From IMG/VR virus record IMGVR_UViG_3300002483_000007, positions 20,240 through 72,325 of that record: a stretch of DNA of 52,086 nt, one strand, 5' to 3'. The DNA is from a virus. A program made the position numbers and the translations under genes. The notes beneath the pieces were generated by a model. The model did not search any database. It was not told where the DNA came from and saw only the letters and a program-made list of their open reading frames with translations. The first letter of the stretch is position 1, and each line of letters opens with the position of its first letter. Positions 35,886 to 43,506 of the stretch are shown piece after piece.

Positions 35886-37352
35886 CTAATATGGTCCTGA
35901 TGCATCAACATTATAAGCGTAGTTGTCTTGAGTATGTATTGTGTCTATTAGTTTTACGCCTGTTAGATGAGCCATGTATCCTTCTCGAGTAAAAGAGTGT
36001 CTAGCAGCATATATTAAATAGTCACCAGATTTTTTAGTATCTTCTTGAGTAGCGTTTTGCCCTTGAGTAGATGGTGCTAAGAATTGCAACTTATATTTAT
36101 TTCCAATTGTCATATTAGCAAGCCCGGAAATAAAGTTTCTACCTGGTACAGAAAAGTTTAGTGAATAGTTAACTACCCAGTGTCTCAATCCTTTTGAATC
36201 CAATCTTTCTACAAACTCACCAACTGATCTACTTTCTCCTATGGAATATATGTTTGCATCATATAAGTCTGATGAATATATATTTGAAACAAGATGAGAT
36301 GAATTACGCTGGTGGATTTGTACTTCTTGAGCATCTCCACCCTTTTCTTTTAAAGCAGCATTAATAGGATATGCATCTTGTAGATTAATAGGTTTTTCTC
36401 CTAAAGCTCTTCCAATCTGAGCTCTTGTTTCAAACATATCATAGGCTGTCCAACGGTTCTTGTCTTTATTGTTTCCAGATTGTCTATGACCTGGATATAT
36501 TACTTTGTTTCTCGTAACATCATGAAATGCAAATTGGCTATTTAAAAAACCATTTGAATTAATCTTTAAAAGTTCATCGTTACTGGGGTTACTATATTTT
36601 TCAATGTTATACGCATCTCTATCTATCGATGGATTTTCTGCATTTGTAAAAGCTTGAGAATATTTGTATGGTGAGGTTCTTGCGTTTACTGGTTCTCCTG
36701 ATAACATTTTAGATAAAGGCAAAAGGTGAAGTTTATCATTAGTAAGAGTAGAAAAGAAATAAAAAGGAGAAGCGTCTTCGGTAGTAATTCTATCCTTTAT
36801 CCAATCTGCCGCTTTAAGTGGTCTCATGTCTGGAATAACTACACCAAACTGGCCTTGTGCATCTTGACTTGTTTCATATTCAGGACCAGCATCTCTTGGT
36901 TGAGAAAGCTCTTTCCCTAAAAATTCTTTAACAATTGTTGAAATTATTTCATAACCCTTACCAAAGTAAGACTTATTAACGTTTTGCATTTCAGAAAGAT
37001 AACCGATGTCTTCAAGGAGATGAATAGTAATAACGCTTTGGCTATCATTTGTTCGAATACTCTTTACCACTTTTGATATGAAAAAGCTTTTTTCTATTGA
37101 TAAAGCTGCACTTTCTGGAAGTTTCACTCTTAAATCAAACTTTTCAACACCGTAAAAGTTTATTCGTTCATCTAAACTTTCTGGATCTAAGAAAGTAGCT
37201 ACTCCTGTAATGTATGGCTTATCTAAATGCTCATATACATCGATGTCAGTAATAACATCGGTAATAACAAATTCTTCTCCATTAGAAGCCGTTATCACTG
37301 CTTCTTCAAATACAATATCCGTTGCGGATGTTGACTGGACTTTTTTTTCCAT
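35886..37352 (-). CDS. Baseplate hub protein, gp27-like
   Basis: 488 residues (T4 gp27 has 391). The first half (FVITDVITDIDVYEHLDKPYI, VKLPESAALSIEKSFFISKV, TIHLLEDIGYLSEMQNVNKSYFGKGYEII) has the tail-tube-like beta-barrel pattern of hub proteins. The second half contains RHWVVNYSLNFSVPGRNFISGLANMTIGNKYKL and DYLIYAARHSF, the strands that typically end such hubs. It lies directly before the gp5-type OB-lysozyme gene and after gp53, the place expected for the gp27 partner of gp5. Similarity to T4 gp27 is by position and fold pattern, not by clear motifs. Confidence 0.75.
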   Translation of the reverse strand: MEKKVQSTSATDIVFEEAVITASNGEEFVITDVITDIDVYEHLDKPYITGVATFLDPESLDERINFYGVEKFDLRVKLPESAALSIEKSFFISKVVKSIRTNDSQSVITIHLLEDIGYLSEMQNVNKSYFGKGYEIISTIVKEFLGKELSQPRDAGPEYETSQDAQGQFGVVIPDMRPLKAADWIKDRITTEDASPFYFFSTLTNDKLHLLPLSKMLSGEPVNARTSPYKYSQAFTNAENPSIDRDAYNIEKYSNPSNDELLKINSNGFLNSQFAFHDVTRNKVIYPGHRQSGNNKDKNRWTAYDMFETRAQIGRALGEKPINLQDAYPINAALKEKGGDAQEVQIHQRNSSHLVSNIYSSDLYDANIYSIGESRSVGEFVERLDSKGLRHWVVNYSLNFSVPGRNFISGLANMTIGNKYKLQFLAPSTQGQNATQEDTKKSGDYLIYAARHSFTREGYMAHLTGVKLIDTIHTQDNYAYNVDASGPY

Positions 37353-37353
37353 A

Positions 37354-38076
37354 TTATGATCTCAATGCTTGATTGAATGCATTTACCACATCGCTTAAAG
37401 CTCTCGGTTTAATTACTTTAATAGATCTTAATGCATCGTTTGATGCTATGTGTCTATCTAAATGAGTTATTTCTGCAAGAGATGACGCATTACCTACAGC
37501 CGGATCAATGTCTACATACTGACCCGATGAATTCTCATAATGATGAACAGCATTATATTCTCGTGATGCTGCTGAAAGAGTTACCGATTGAACTGTATCG
37601 CCGACAGTTGACGTAATTACTTCGGTTGATGTAAATGTATGCGCACCTTCAACAATGATTTGCCCAAACTCAAGTCTGCGTTTTATAATAGTACCAGTTG
37701 CACCAGACGATGAACCGGATACTGTTTGTCCTGGTAAAAATATTCCAGTTAGAACATTAGTGGTTGTAAGAGTAGTATTCGGAAAATGTTCTTGCGCCAT
37801 TTCTTCAATCTTTATATTTCCTAGTGGCCAACCCTGATCTTTCAAAGTATCGTTTAGAAGATAAAAAGTCCAATGGTAGTGAGGTGATCCGTATAACTTA
37901 AATGATACGGTGTCTGGTCTATCGCCATCTAAAACGTTATAAAACTGGTAAAAGTTAACGTCATCTTTTATCTGATCAATAATATCTACATATGCAGAAA
38001 TATCTTGGAAAGCAGTTGCACTTTCTTCATTACCAAACTTATATGTTACATTAGGAAAGTTATAAAAGTATGCCAT
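37354..38076 (-). CDS. 53: Baseplate wedge protein gp53
   Basis: 240 residues; T4 gp53 has 196. The first 85 residues are diagnostic: YFYNFPNVTYKFG, DISAYVDIIDQIKDDVNFYQFYNV, GDRPDTVSFKLYGSPHYHWTFYLLND and WPLG. In T4, gp53 completes the wedge and links neighbouring wedges. The middle has an extra beta domain with GQTVSGSSSGATGTIIKRRLE, a sequence type common in marine phage gp53. The start overlaps the stop of gp48 and the stop lies one base before the start of the hub gene. Confidence 0.9.
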   Translation of the reverse strand: MAYFYNFPNVTYKFGNEESATAFQDISAYVDIIDQIKDDVNFYQFYNVLDGDRPDTVSFKLYGSPHYHWTFYLLNDTLKDQGWPLGNIKIEEMAQEHFPNTTLTTTNVLTGIFLPGQTVSGSSSGATGTIIKRRLEFGQIIVEGAHTFTSTEVITSTVGDTVQSVTLSAASREYNAVHHYENSSGQYVDIDPAVGNASSLAEITHLDRHIASNDALRSIKVIKPRALSDVVNAFNQALRS

Positions 38077-38990
38077 TAGAAACCCTCCACAATATCTTGT
38101 TTATTAAGCGTTCTTTCTTCTACGAATGCAAGTGTAATATCTACCTCTGAAGGTTTACCATCAACATGGAAACCCATATTCCCAGGGTTATATGTCGTAC
38201 TTATATCTTTAAGATAAACAGGTTTAATTTTTGTTGCCACTTGTTGATTATTATATGACATTTCAATATCAAATAAGTTAGGAAAGTTATATCCAATAAT
38301 TTCAGTACCGCCACCAGTTACTGAAGGATAAAGTTCAGTTCTAAAGAACTTAATAATTTTATCAATCTCTTCTGCTTCATCTGCGGAATTTGCAATCATT
38401 TTAAATTGAAACGCAAAGTTACGAATACCTACGGCTGTAAACAACGTACGTTTATTTGGATTAATTGTAGTTCTTAATGTAGACTGCGCCACCTGTCCAC
38501 CAGTTTCCCCAGCGAATCTTCGAGCAACTCTTGTCGCAGCCAGTCGTGCAGCTTCTTGATCGAGGCCTGTATTTCCAAGCATCAAATCATTAAAAGTTGA
38601 TAAACTTTGACGACCAGCAGCTGCTATTGTTTGTCCAATATTGTCTCCTTGATTAATACTAGCTTCAGCTGTACCACCTATAACACCGAGTGATGCGTCT
38701 GTGTATTCAGCATTGTCTCTAAATGAAATTGCTTGTGGCAAATATAAAGACACTCTCTGTCCTGAATAGTTTCTTTTATTTGATTGTACACCGTACTTAT
38801 AGTTATGTCTATCTCCAATTTCAACACCATCGTTTTGATTGGGATTTTCTGCATTAAACTCTTCAATAGTACTATTAACTAGCTTTTTAAAACCTACAAG
38901 GCTAACTTCAGGAACAGGTGGAGCAAAAGCACGAAATGTAATTCGTCCTTGATAATCTCGTTGATCGTCTTTTGGGAATCTTAGTGCCAT
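38076..38990 (-). CDS. 48: Baseplate tail-tube cap gp48
   Basis: 304 residues from the ATG at 38990 (MALRFPKDDQRDYQG). The frame is open for 44 more codons upstream, but those overlap the divergent gp4 gene and its promoter and have no ribosome site, so the shorter form is preferred. gp48-type features are the DYQGRITFRAF opening and the tube-like end (SADEAEEIDKIIKFFRTELYP, SYNNQQVATKIKPVYLKDIST, VDITLAFVEERTL). In T4, gp48 caps the hub and starts tube growth with gp54. It is the first gene of the long minus-strand baseplate operon, with a late promoter 36 bases upstream. Confidence 0.85.
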   Translation of the reverse strand: MALRFPKDDQRDYQGRITFRAFAPPVPEVSLVGFKKLVNSTIEEFNAENPNQNDGVEIGDRHNYKYGVQSNKRNYSGQRVSLYLPQAISFRDNAEYTDASLGVIGGTAEASINQGDNIGQTIAAAGRQSLSTFNDLMLGNTGLDQEAARLAATRVARRFAGETGGQVAQSTLRTTINPNKRTLFTAVGIRNFAFQFKMIANSADEAEEIDKIIKFFRTELYPSVTGGGTEIIGYNFPNLFDIEMSYNNQQVATKIKPVYLKDISTTYNPGNMGFHVDGKPSEVDITLAFVEERTLNKQDIVEGF

Positions 38991-38999
38991 ATTGTACCT

Positions 39000-39007
39000 A
39001 ATAAATA
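39000..39007 (+). promoter_or_regulatory. Late-promoter-like box for gp4
   Basis: AATAAATA on the plus strand, one mismatch from TATAAATA and fitting the looser late motif reported for T4-like cyanophages. It lies 36 bases before the GTG start of gp4, divergent from the gp48 promoter. Confidence 0.6.
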
Positions 39008-39025
39008 GTATGAAATCTTTAACAT

Positions 39026-39033
39026 TATTTATA
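39026..39033 (-). promoter_or_regulatory. T4-type late promoter box for the gp48 operon
   Basis: Exact TATAAATA on the minus strand, 35 bases before the ATG of gp48 (38990). It sits downstream of the plus-strand box, so the two transcripts would overlap at their 5' ends. Confidence 0.8.
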
Positions 39034-39043
39034 AGGAAACTCG

Positions 39044-39532
39044 GTGGCTTATTCTGGTCGTTATAAAGTAAAAAATCGCAAGAAGTATAATGGTAATCCA
39101 GACAGTGTAGTTTTTCGATCAATGTGGGAAAGACACTGCTTCAAGTGGTGTGATGAGAACTCAGAAATAAAAGCGTGGTCCAGCGAAGAGGTTGTGATAC
39201 CATATTTCTATGAAGTGGATAAAAAGTATCATAGGTACTTTATGGATTTAAAGATTACATTTAAAACAGGTAAAACTATTCTTGTTGAAATCAAACCAGA
39301 AAAAGAAACACAACCACCAAAAAGACCTGACAAGTCAAAGCGTTATATTAGTGAGGCAATGACTTATGTTAAGAATAGAAATAAATGGGAAGCGGCAAGT
39401 AAATATGCAAAAGATAATAACTGGGGATTCCAGATCTGGACTGAAAAGACTCTTACAAAGATGGGAATCATGCCAAAACAAATAAAGCCATTGAAGCCAC
39501 TTAAGCCTTACCGAAAGAAAAAGAAACAATGA
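39044..39532 (+). CDS. 4: Head completion protein gp4
   Basis: 162 residues, read from a GTG start six bases after AAGGAA; T4 gp4 has about 150. Key conserved parts are MAYSGRYKVKN, SVVFRSMWERHCFKWCD, AWSSEEVVIPYFYEVDKKYHRYFMD and TILVEIKPEKETQPP, then RRYI-type KRYISEAMTY and NNWGFQIWTEKTL. The fold is nuclease-like (Glu and Lys in VEIKPEK match the E-x-K signature), and in T4 the protein is needed to finish heads before tail joining. First gene of a five-gene plus-strand unit. Confidence 0.9.
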   Translation: MAYSGRYKVKNRKKYNGNPDSVVFRSMWERHCFKWCDENSEIKAWSSEEVVIPYFYEVDKKYHRYFMDLKITFKTGKTILVEIKPEKETQPPKRPDKSKRYISEAMTYVKNRNKWEAASKYAKDNNWGFQIWTEKTLTKMGIMPKQIKPLKPLKPYRKKKKQ

Positions 39533-39541
39533 TAAATCGGG

Positions 39542-39549
39542 TATAAATA
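39542..39549 (+). promoter_or_regulatory. Late promoter box directly before a start codon
   Basis: Exact TATAAATA on the plus strand ending five bases before the ATG at 39555. With T4 geometry (box at -13 to -6) transcription would begin at the A of that ATG, giving a leaderless mRNA. Confidence 0.65.
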
Positions 39550-39554
39550 CTGGT

Positions 39555-40139
39555 ATGAGTAACTTATTCCAAACATTAGAATTCGAAGCTTTTAGAGCTG
39601 GAATTACGCCAAGAACACAGGAATCTCGAGATTGGTTTCGTAAGAAAGCCCAAACAATGAGGCGTGTCAATCGTAATCAGTTAATGAAAGAAGATCCAAT
39701 TGAACTATCGAATCGTCAAGTCGTTGGTTCAATGTATATGTTTTTCTATGATCCTAAGCTTAAGAAAGAACTTCCATACTATGATTCATTCCCGTTGGTG
39801 ATTGTAATAGGACCAGCCGAAGGTGGATTCCTCGGCATGAATTTGCACTATCTACCTCCAATATTAAGAGCAAAGTTTTTGGATAGCTTGCTTGATGTTG
39901 CGAGTAATAATAAGTATGATGATACGACTAGGTTTAGAGTTTCATATTCAATATTAAAAAAAGCAGCAAAGTTTAAATACTTCAAGCCATGTGTTAAACA
40001 TTACCTTTCAAACAATGTTAAAAGTAGGCTTGCCCGTGTACCCGCGCCTGAGTGGGAGATCGCTACATTCTTACCAACAGCAGATTTTCAAAAATCAGGT
40101 AAATCTTCTGTATATAGAGATTCAAGGAAAATGATCTGA
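39555..40139 (+). CDS. Conserved T4-like protein of unknown function
   Basis: 194 residues; N-terminus SNLFQTLEFEAFRAGITPRTQESRDWF, with core SMYMFFYDPKLKKELPYYDSFP, LVIVIGPAEGGFLGMNLHYL and FKYFKPCVKHYLSNNVKSRLARVP, and EWEIATFLPTADFQK. I know this pattern from T4-like marine phages, where the gene lies near gp4 and tail genes, but not a confirmed function. It is basic (many Lys and Arg), so contact with DNA or a role in assembly is possible. There is no Shine-Dalgarno, but a late box just upstream. Its stop overlaps the next ATG (TGATG). Confidence 0.75.
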   Translation: MSNLFQTLEFEAFRAGITPRTQESRDWFRKKAQTMRRVNRNQLMKEDPIELSNRQVVGSMYMFFYDPKLKKELPYYDSFPLVIVIGPAEGGFLGMNLHYLPPILRAKFLDSLLDVASNNKYDDTTRFRVSYSILKKAAKFKYFKPCVKHYLSNNVKSRLARVPAPEWEIATFLPTADFQKSGKSSVYRDSRKMI

Positions 40140-40849
40140 TGTCAATTAACATAGAACAATTCAAAGGTGAAATATCTGCAAAGAATGGACCAGCAAGATC
40201 CAATCTTTTTATGATTGAACTACCAGCTTTTCCAGGAGCCACGACTCGAGCAGTTAACTTACTATGTAGAGATGTAAACTTGCCAGGAAGACAGGTAGCT
40301 ACATATGATAAAGAGATCGGAACAAAGAGAGAAAAAGTTGCTTACGGCGCGGTTAGCGATGATGTAAGCTTATCTTTTCTTTTATTGAATGATTATGGGA
40401 TAAAAGAATACTTTGAAAAGTGGCAACAAGCTGCATATAATCCGCACACATATCAAATCGGATATAAAAATGATTACGTTCGTAATGTTAGAATACACCA
40501 ACTTAAAAAGGGAGTGGGCTTACCGGTTTACTCAACGCCTCTAGGAATACCTAGATTGCCAGAAATCATACAGCAACGGTTACCTCGAATAGGACCATTT
40601 GATTTTGCTCAAGGTGAGTTCAATCTGGATTTCTTGCTTGGTGACAATAAAATTTATTCATGTCAACTCGAAAAAGCTTTCCCTGTAACTATGGAAGCAA
40701 TACCACTTAACAACGAATTAGACGGATTAGTAGAACTTAGAATTCAACTAGCATACACAAGATGGACTTCAAACTTTACTGATCAAAACCCACTTGAAAA
40801 CTTTGTACAAACTGCAATAGGAACAGTACTGACACGAATTTTTAACTAA
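40139..40849 (+). CDS. Baseplate tail-tube initiator, gp54-like
   Basis: 236 residues. The tube-protein pattern is seen in ARSNLFMIELPAFPGATTRAVNLLCRDVNLPGRQV, read as SNLFMIELPAFPG and LLCRDVNLPGRQV, then VSLSFLLLNDYGIKEYFEKWQ, and the closing strands LEKAFPVTMEAIPLNNELDG and VELRIQLAYTRW. gp19-fold proteins (gp19, gp54, gp48) share this arrangement. Because the main tube gene gp19 is normally beside gp18 in another part of such genomes, and this one lies between gp4 and gp26-gp29, gp54 is the more likely identity. A second tube paralogue cannot be excluded. Confidence 0.72.
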   Translation: MSINIEQFKGEISAKNGPARSNLFMIELPAFPGATTRAVNLLCRDVNLPGRQVATYDKEIGTKREKVAYGAVSDDVSLSFLLLNDYGIKEYFEKWQQAAYNPHTYQIGYKNDYVRNVRIHQLKKGVGLPVYSTPLGIPRLPEIIQQRLPRIGPFDFAQGEFNLDFLLGDNKIYSCQLEKAFPVTMEAIPLNNELDGLVELRIQLAYTRWTSNFTDQNPLENFVQTAIGTVLTRIFN

Positions 40850-40863
40850 AGGATGATATAGTT

Positions 40864-41577
40864 ATGGCACTACCTAAGATTAATGATACGCCAAATTATG
40901 AGATGACGATTCCATCTACTGGAAAAGGTGTTTCATTTAGACCGTTCTTAACAAAAGAACAAAAAATATTATTGATTGCACTTGAAACACAAGATCAAAG
41001 AAAGATACTTTCAGCGATTACTGACACGATTAAAGCATGTGCACCTGATATTGATGTAAATAGATTGACTACGTTTGATGTTGAATACGCATTCACACAG
41101 ATGAGAGCGAAATCAGTTGGAGAGAAATCACATGTTGGTTTGAAATGTAAAGAGTGTGAACACCAAAACGAAGTAACAATTGATCTGGAAGAAATAAAAG
41201 TAGATATTCCAGATAAAAAGAATATGATGATTGAGTTAAATGATACTTGGACTTTGAAGATGAAATATCCGAATTACGTTTCGGTATTAAATAACGATGC
41301 TATGATTAACAGTGACTCGCCAACTAATACAATTATGAATATGATTGCTAGTTGCTTGGATTCATTAATGAGTGAAGAAGACAATATCAAGTTTGCTGAT
41401 GAAAGCAAAAAGACGGTGAATGACTTTATTGATAATCTAAACGCTGAACAGTTTGAAAAGATTATGAATTTTGTTCAAGATATGCCACAGTTAAAACACG
41501 AAGTTAAATATGTTTGTGAAAAGTGCGAGACTGAAAATAATTTTACATTACAAGGAATGAATGATTTTTTCGCGTAA
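40864..41577 (+). CDS. 26: gp26 tail/baseplate assembly protein, zero-frame product
   Basis: 237 residues of the T4 gp26 type (T4_baseplate family): ALPKINDTPNYEMTIPSTGK, SFRPFLTKEQKILLIALET, and FDVEYAFTQMRAKSVGE. A zinc-ribbon-like pair of CxxC motifs is seen, Cys95/Cys98 (CKEC) and Cys218/Cys221 (CEKC). The gene ends GMNDFFA with TTT TTC GCG TAA, and the bases just before the stop form a -1 slippery heptamer that leads into an extension frame. It lies immediately before the tape-measure-like gene, like the frameshifted tail chaperones of other phages. In T4, gp26 is needed for hub assembly. Ribosome site AAAGGATG. Confidence 0.88.
   Translation: MALPKINDTPNYEMTIPSTGKGVSFRPFLTKEQKILLIALETQDQRKILSAITDTIKACAPDIDVNRLTTFDVEYAFTQMRAKSVGEKSHVGLKCKECEHQNEVTIDLEEIKVDIPDKKNMMIELNDTWTLKMKYPNYVSVLNNDAMINSDSPTNTIMNMIASCLDSLMSEEDNIKFADESKKTVNDFIDNLNAEQFEKIMNFVQDMPQLKHEVKYVCEKCETENNFTLQGMNDFFA
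41565..41571 (+). other. Slippery heptamer T_TTT_TTC, candidate -1 frameshift site
   Basis: Seven bases in the X_XXY_YYZ pattern, in register with the gp26 frame (GAT TTT TTC). Slipping back one base gives TTT TTT and then enters an open frame of 62 codons that ends at 41759. The gp26 stop follows three bases after the heptamer. Confidence 0.7.
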
Positions 41578-41759
41578 ACCTCTCACATGATTCGTTAGTG
41601 AATTACTATCAAGTGAATTTTAGATTGATGTACTCATTTAAATTATCACTAACGGAACTTGAAAATATGATGCCTTGGGAGAGGGAGGTGTACCTTACAT
41701 TATTAACACAAGAACTAGAACAAGAAAGACAAGCTGCTCAACAGCAACAATTTCGCTAA
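41571..41759 (+). CDS. gp26 extension frame reached by -1 frameshift
   Basis: Open frame of 62 codons after the heptamer (RVNLSHDSLVNYYQ..., ...SLTELENMMPWEREVYLTLL..., Gln-rich end) closed by TAA 12 bases before the tape-measure ATG. In this frame a TGA lies just before the heptamer, and there is no in-frame start with a good ribosome site near its beginning, so it is best explained as a C-terminal extension, giving a fusion of about 298 residues. The LTELENMMPWERE segment resembles the second domain of P2 E+E'-type tail chaperones. An independent start at the internal ATG pair near 41667 is the alternative. Confidence 0.65.
   Translation, partial: RVNLSHDSLVNYYQVNFRLMYSFKLSLTELENMMPWEREVYLTLLTQELEQERQAAQQQQFR
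41593..41654 (+). other. Inverted repeat downstream of the slippery site
   Basis: cgttagtga (41593-41601) pairs perfectly with tcactaacg (41646-41654), a nine-base stem around a loop of 44 bases that could form more structure. It begins 21 bases after the heptamer, somewhat farther than the usual 5 to 9 bases for a frameshift stimulator. Confidence 0.6.
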
Positions 41760-41771
41760 GGATAAAGAAAA

Positions 41772-43502
41772 ATGGCTTCATTAGACGCAGTCGTAGATCA
41801 GTTAAAGATACAGAATAAAATAACACTAGATCTAAGGAAATCTCTTGCAGGAAAATCTTCGGCTGATAGTCTTCAGGCGCTAGAAGATAAAAGTGAAGTA
41901 TTGCCTGGCTCTGCTGCAATGCAAAACTTTGAGGCTGGACAAAAAGTAGGAGAGAAATTTGATCTAGGATTTTTAATGAATCCTATGATATTACTTAAAC
42001 CTTTATTAGTGGCAGCTGCAGGTGTTGCAGCGGCATTCGCCGGCCTTAGAGGTTGGGAAGTAAAAGTTCTTAAAAATATTGATACGATAGGTGATGTTCT
42101 TAAAACAGCGTTTACTCCAATTACAAATATTGCTAATAAACTTACAACAAGTTTTACTAGTTTTGTTGATGATTTAACTCGTGGAACATTGGCTCGGTTT
42201 GGCATTGATCCAGAGACTGGTAAAATGGCAAGGGGCGCAAAAGGCCAATTTACTGGTAAAGAAGTAAAGACCACAGCGCAAATGATACAAGAATCAATGC
42301 AGGCTTTAAAGACTAGAGCATTTGGTTTCTTTGGTCTAGGTCCAGCTGGTGGATTAGCAGATGATGCTTTAAAAGCAGCTGACGGCACACCTTCAGCTAT
42401 ATCAAGAGTGACTGCAGCGTTTGGTAAGATTATGACTCCATTTAGAGCGATATACAGCGGAGTTGAAAATTTTATAACTGGACCCGGTGCAAAACTTTTT
42501 GGATTTCTTGATGGTGTCTTAGGTATCACTAAGATCGGTAGTGCGGCAGGCGGATTAGTAAAAGTTCTTGGTAAAGTTCTTTGGCCTATTGGTATTATAA
42601 TGTCATTGTTTGACGGTGTAGAAGCATGGAGGAGCGAAAATGGATCACAATACGACAAAATCACTGCTGGTATTGCTGCGACTGTTGGTGATTTTATTGG
42701 TGCTCCTTTGGATCTTTTAAAAGGATTACTAAGTTGGGTTCTTAGTAAGTTTGGGTTTGATGAAACTGCTAAGGCAATTCAAGACTTTAGCTTTGAAGAA
42801 AAGATTACCAACTTAATAAATGGCATCTTTGATTTTCCAGCAAAAGCAATAGAATGGGTTAAAACACTGTTTACTGATCCATCTGCAGCGTTAGGTGAGT
42901 TATGGACAAAACTAGTTGGTGAAGGTGGAATAATCGATATCTTATTTGCTCCAGCACGACTTGCAATTGATTGGATTACCAAGACACTTGGATTTAGAGA
43001 AGAAGATGCTCCAACATTCTCATTTGGTGCATTAATCCAAGAAGGTATTGATGGGGTAGTTGGAATGTTTAGAAAAGCGTTTGCTGCTCTTCCATCTTTT
43101 CAAGATATAAAAAATGCTATTGTTAACGCACTTCCAGCCTTCATGGTTCCAGATAGTTTTAAATCTGATGAGATGCGTATTCAAGAAAGAAAAGATGAAA
43201 TAGATGAGCATAGAGCTCAAATTGCTGAAGGTGATAACCGCTTTGGCCCTGGCAATTTATACTCAAGGGAAAAACGTATAGCTGCTTTACAAGCAGAAAT
43301 ACAAGATTTACAACCTGTGTTACAAGTTGGCGGTGGACTTACTGCTGATGAGATTGCTGCTGGTGTAAGAGAAAGACGAGCGCAAGTTGTTAATGTATAC
43401 AATAATATGAATGCAACTGGCGGAGGCGGAAATGGCGGAGGAACCGCAATGATTCTCCCCGCCACACCAACACTGGATCTTATGGATCCAGTTGCTCAGT
43501 AG
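41772..43502 (+). CDS. Tape measure / hub protein, gp29-like
   Basis: 576 residues, close to T4 gp29 (590). Hydrophobic segments such as PMILLKPLLVAAAGVAAAFAGL (about residues 71-92) and VLGKVLWPIGIIMSLFDG (about 269-286) occur between long helical stretches, as in tape-measure proteins. The C-terminal part has a charged helix (MRIQERKDEIDEHRAQIAEG, then KRIAALQAEIQDLQ) and a Gly-rich tail (NATGGGGNGGGT). It sits right after the gp26 frameshift unit, which is the classical place of a tape-measure gene. It should set tail length and pass the membrane during injection. Ribosome site AAGGAT. Confidence 0.78.
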   Translation: MASLDAVVDQLKIQNKITLDLRKSLAGKSSADSLQALEDKSEVLPGSAAMQNFEAGQKVGEKFDLGFLMNPMILLKPLLVAAAGVAAAFAGLRGWEVKVLKNIDTIGDVLKTAFTPITNIANKLTTSFTSFVDDLTRGTLARFGIDPETGKMARGAKGQFTGKEVKTTAQMIQESMQALKTRAFGFFGLGPAGGLADDALKAADGTPSAISRVTAAFGKIMTPFRAIYSGVENFITGPGAKLFGFLDGVLGITKIGSAAGGLVKVLGKVLWPIGIIMSLFDGVEAWRSENGSQYDKITAGIAATVGDFIGAPLDLLKGLLSWVLSKFGFDETAKAIQDFSFEEKITNLINGIFDFPAKAIEWVKTLFTDPSAALGELWTKLVGEGGIIDILFAPARLAIDWITKTLGFREEDAPTFSFGALIQEGIDGVVGMFRKAFAALPSFQDIKNAIVNALPAFMVPDSFKSDEMRIQERKDEIDEHRAQIAEGDNRFGPGNLYSREKRIAALQAEIQDLQPVLQVGGGLTADEIAAGVRERRAQVVNVYNNMNATGGGGNGGGTAMILPATPTLDLMDPVAQ

Positions 43503-43506
43503 TTAA

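Noticed and set aside
38991-39122. 44-residue N-terminal extension of gp48
   Set aside because: It crosses the late promoters and the start of gp4 on the other strand; no ribosome site; family members begin at the MALRFPK-type start.
41873-42664. 263-codon minus-strand frame opposite the tape-measure gene
   Set aside because: Long only because of codon bias on the true strand; no ribosome site and no sensible protein pattern.
43503-43506. Terminator between the convergent gp29-like and gp32 genes
   Set aside because: The gap is only four bases and I see no stem-loop with a T-run at the gene ends; no convincing rho-independent terminator was found anywhere in the window by eye.
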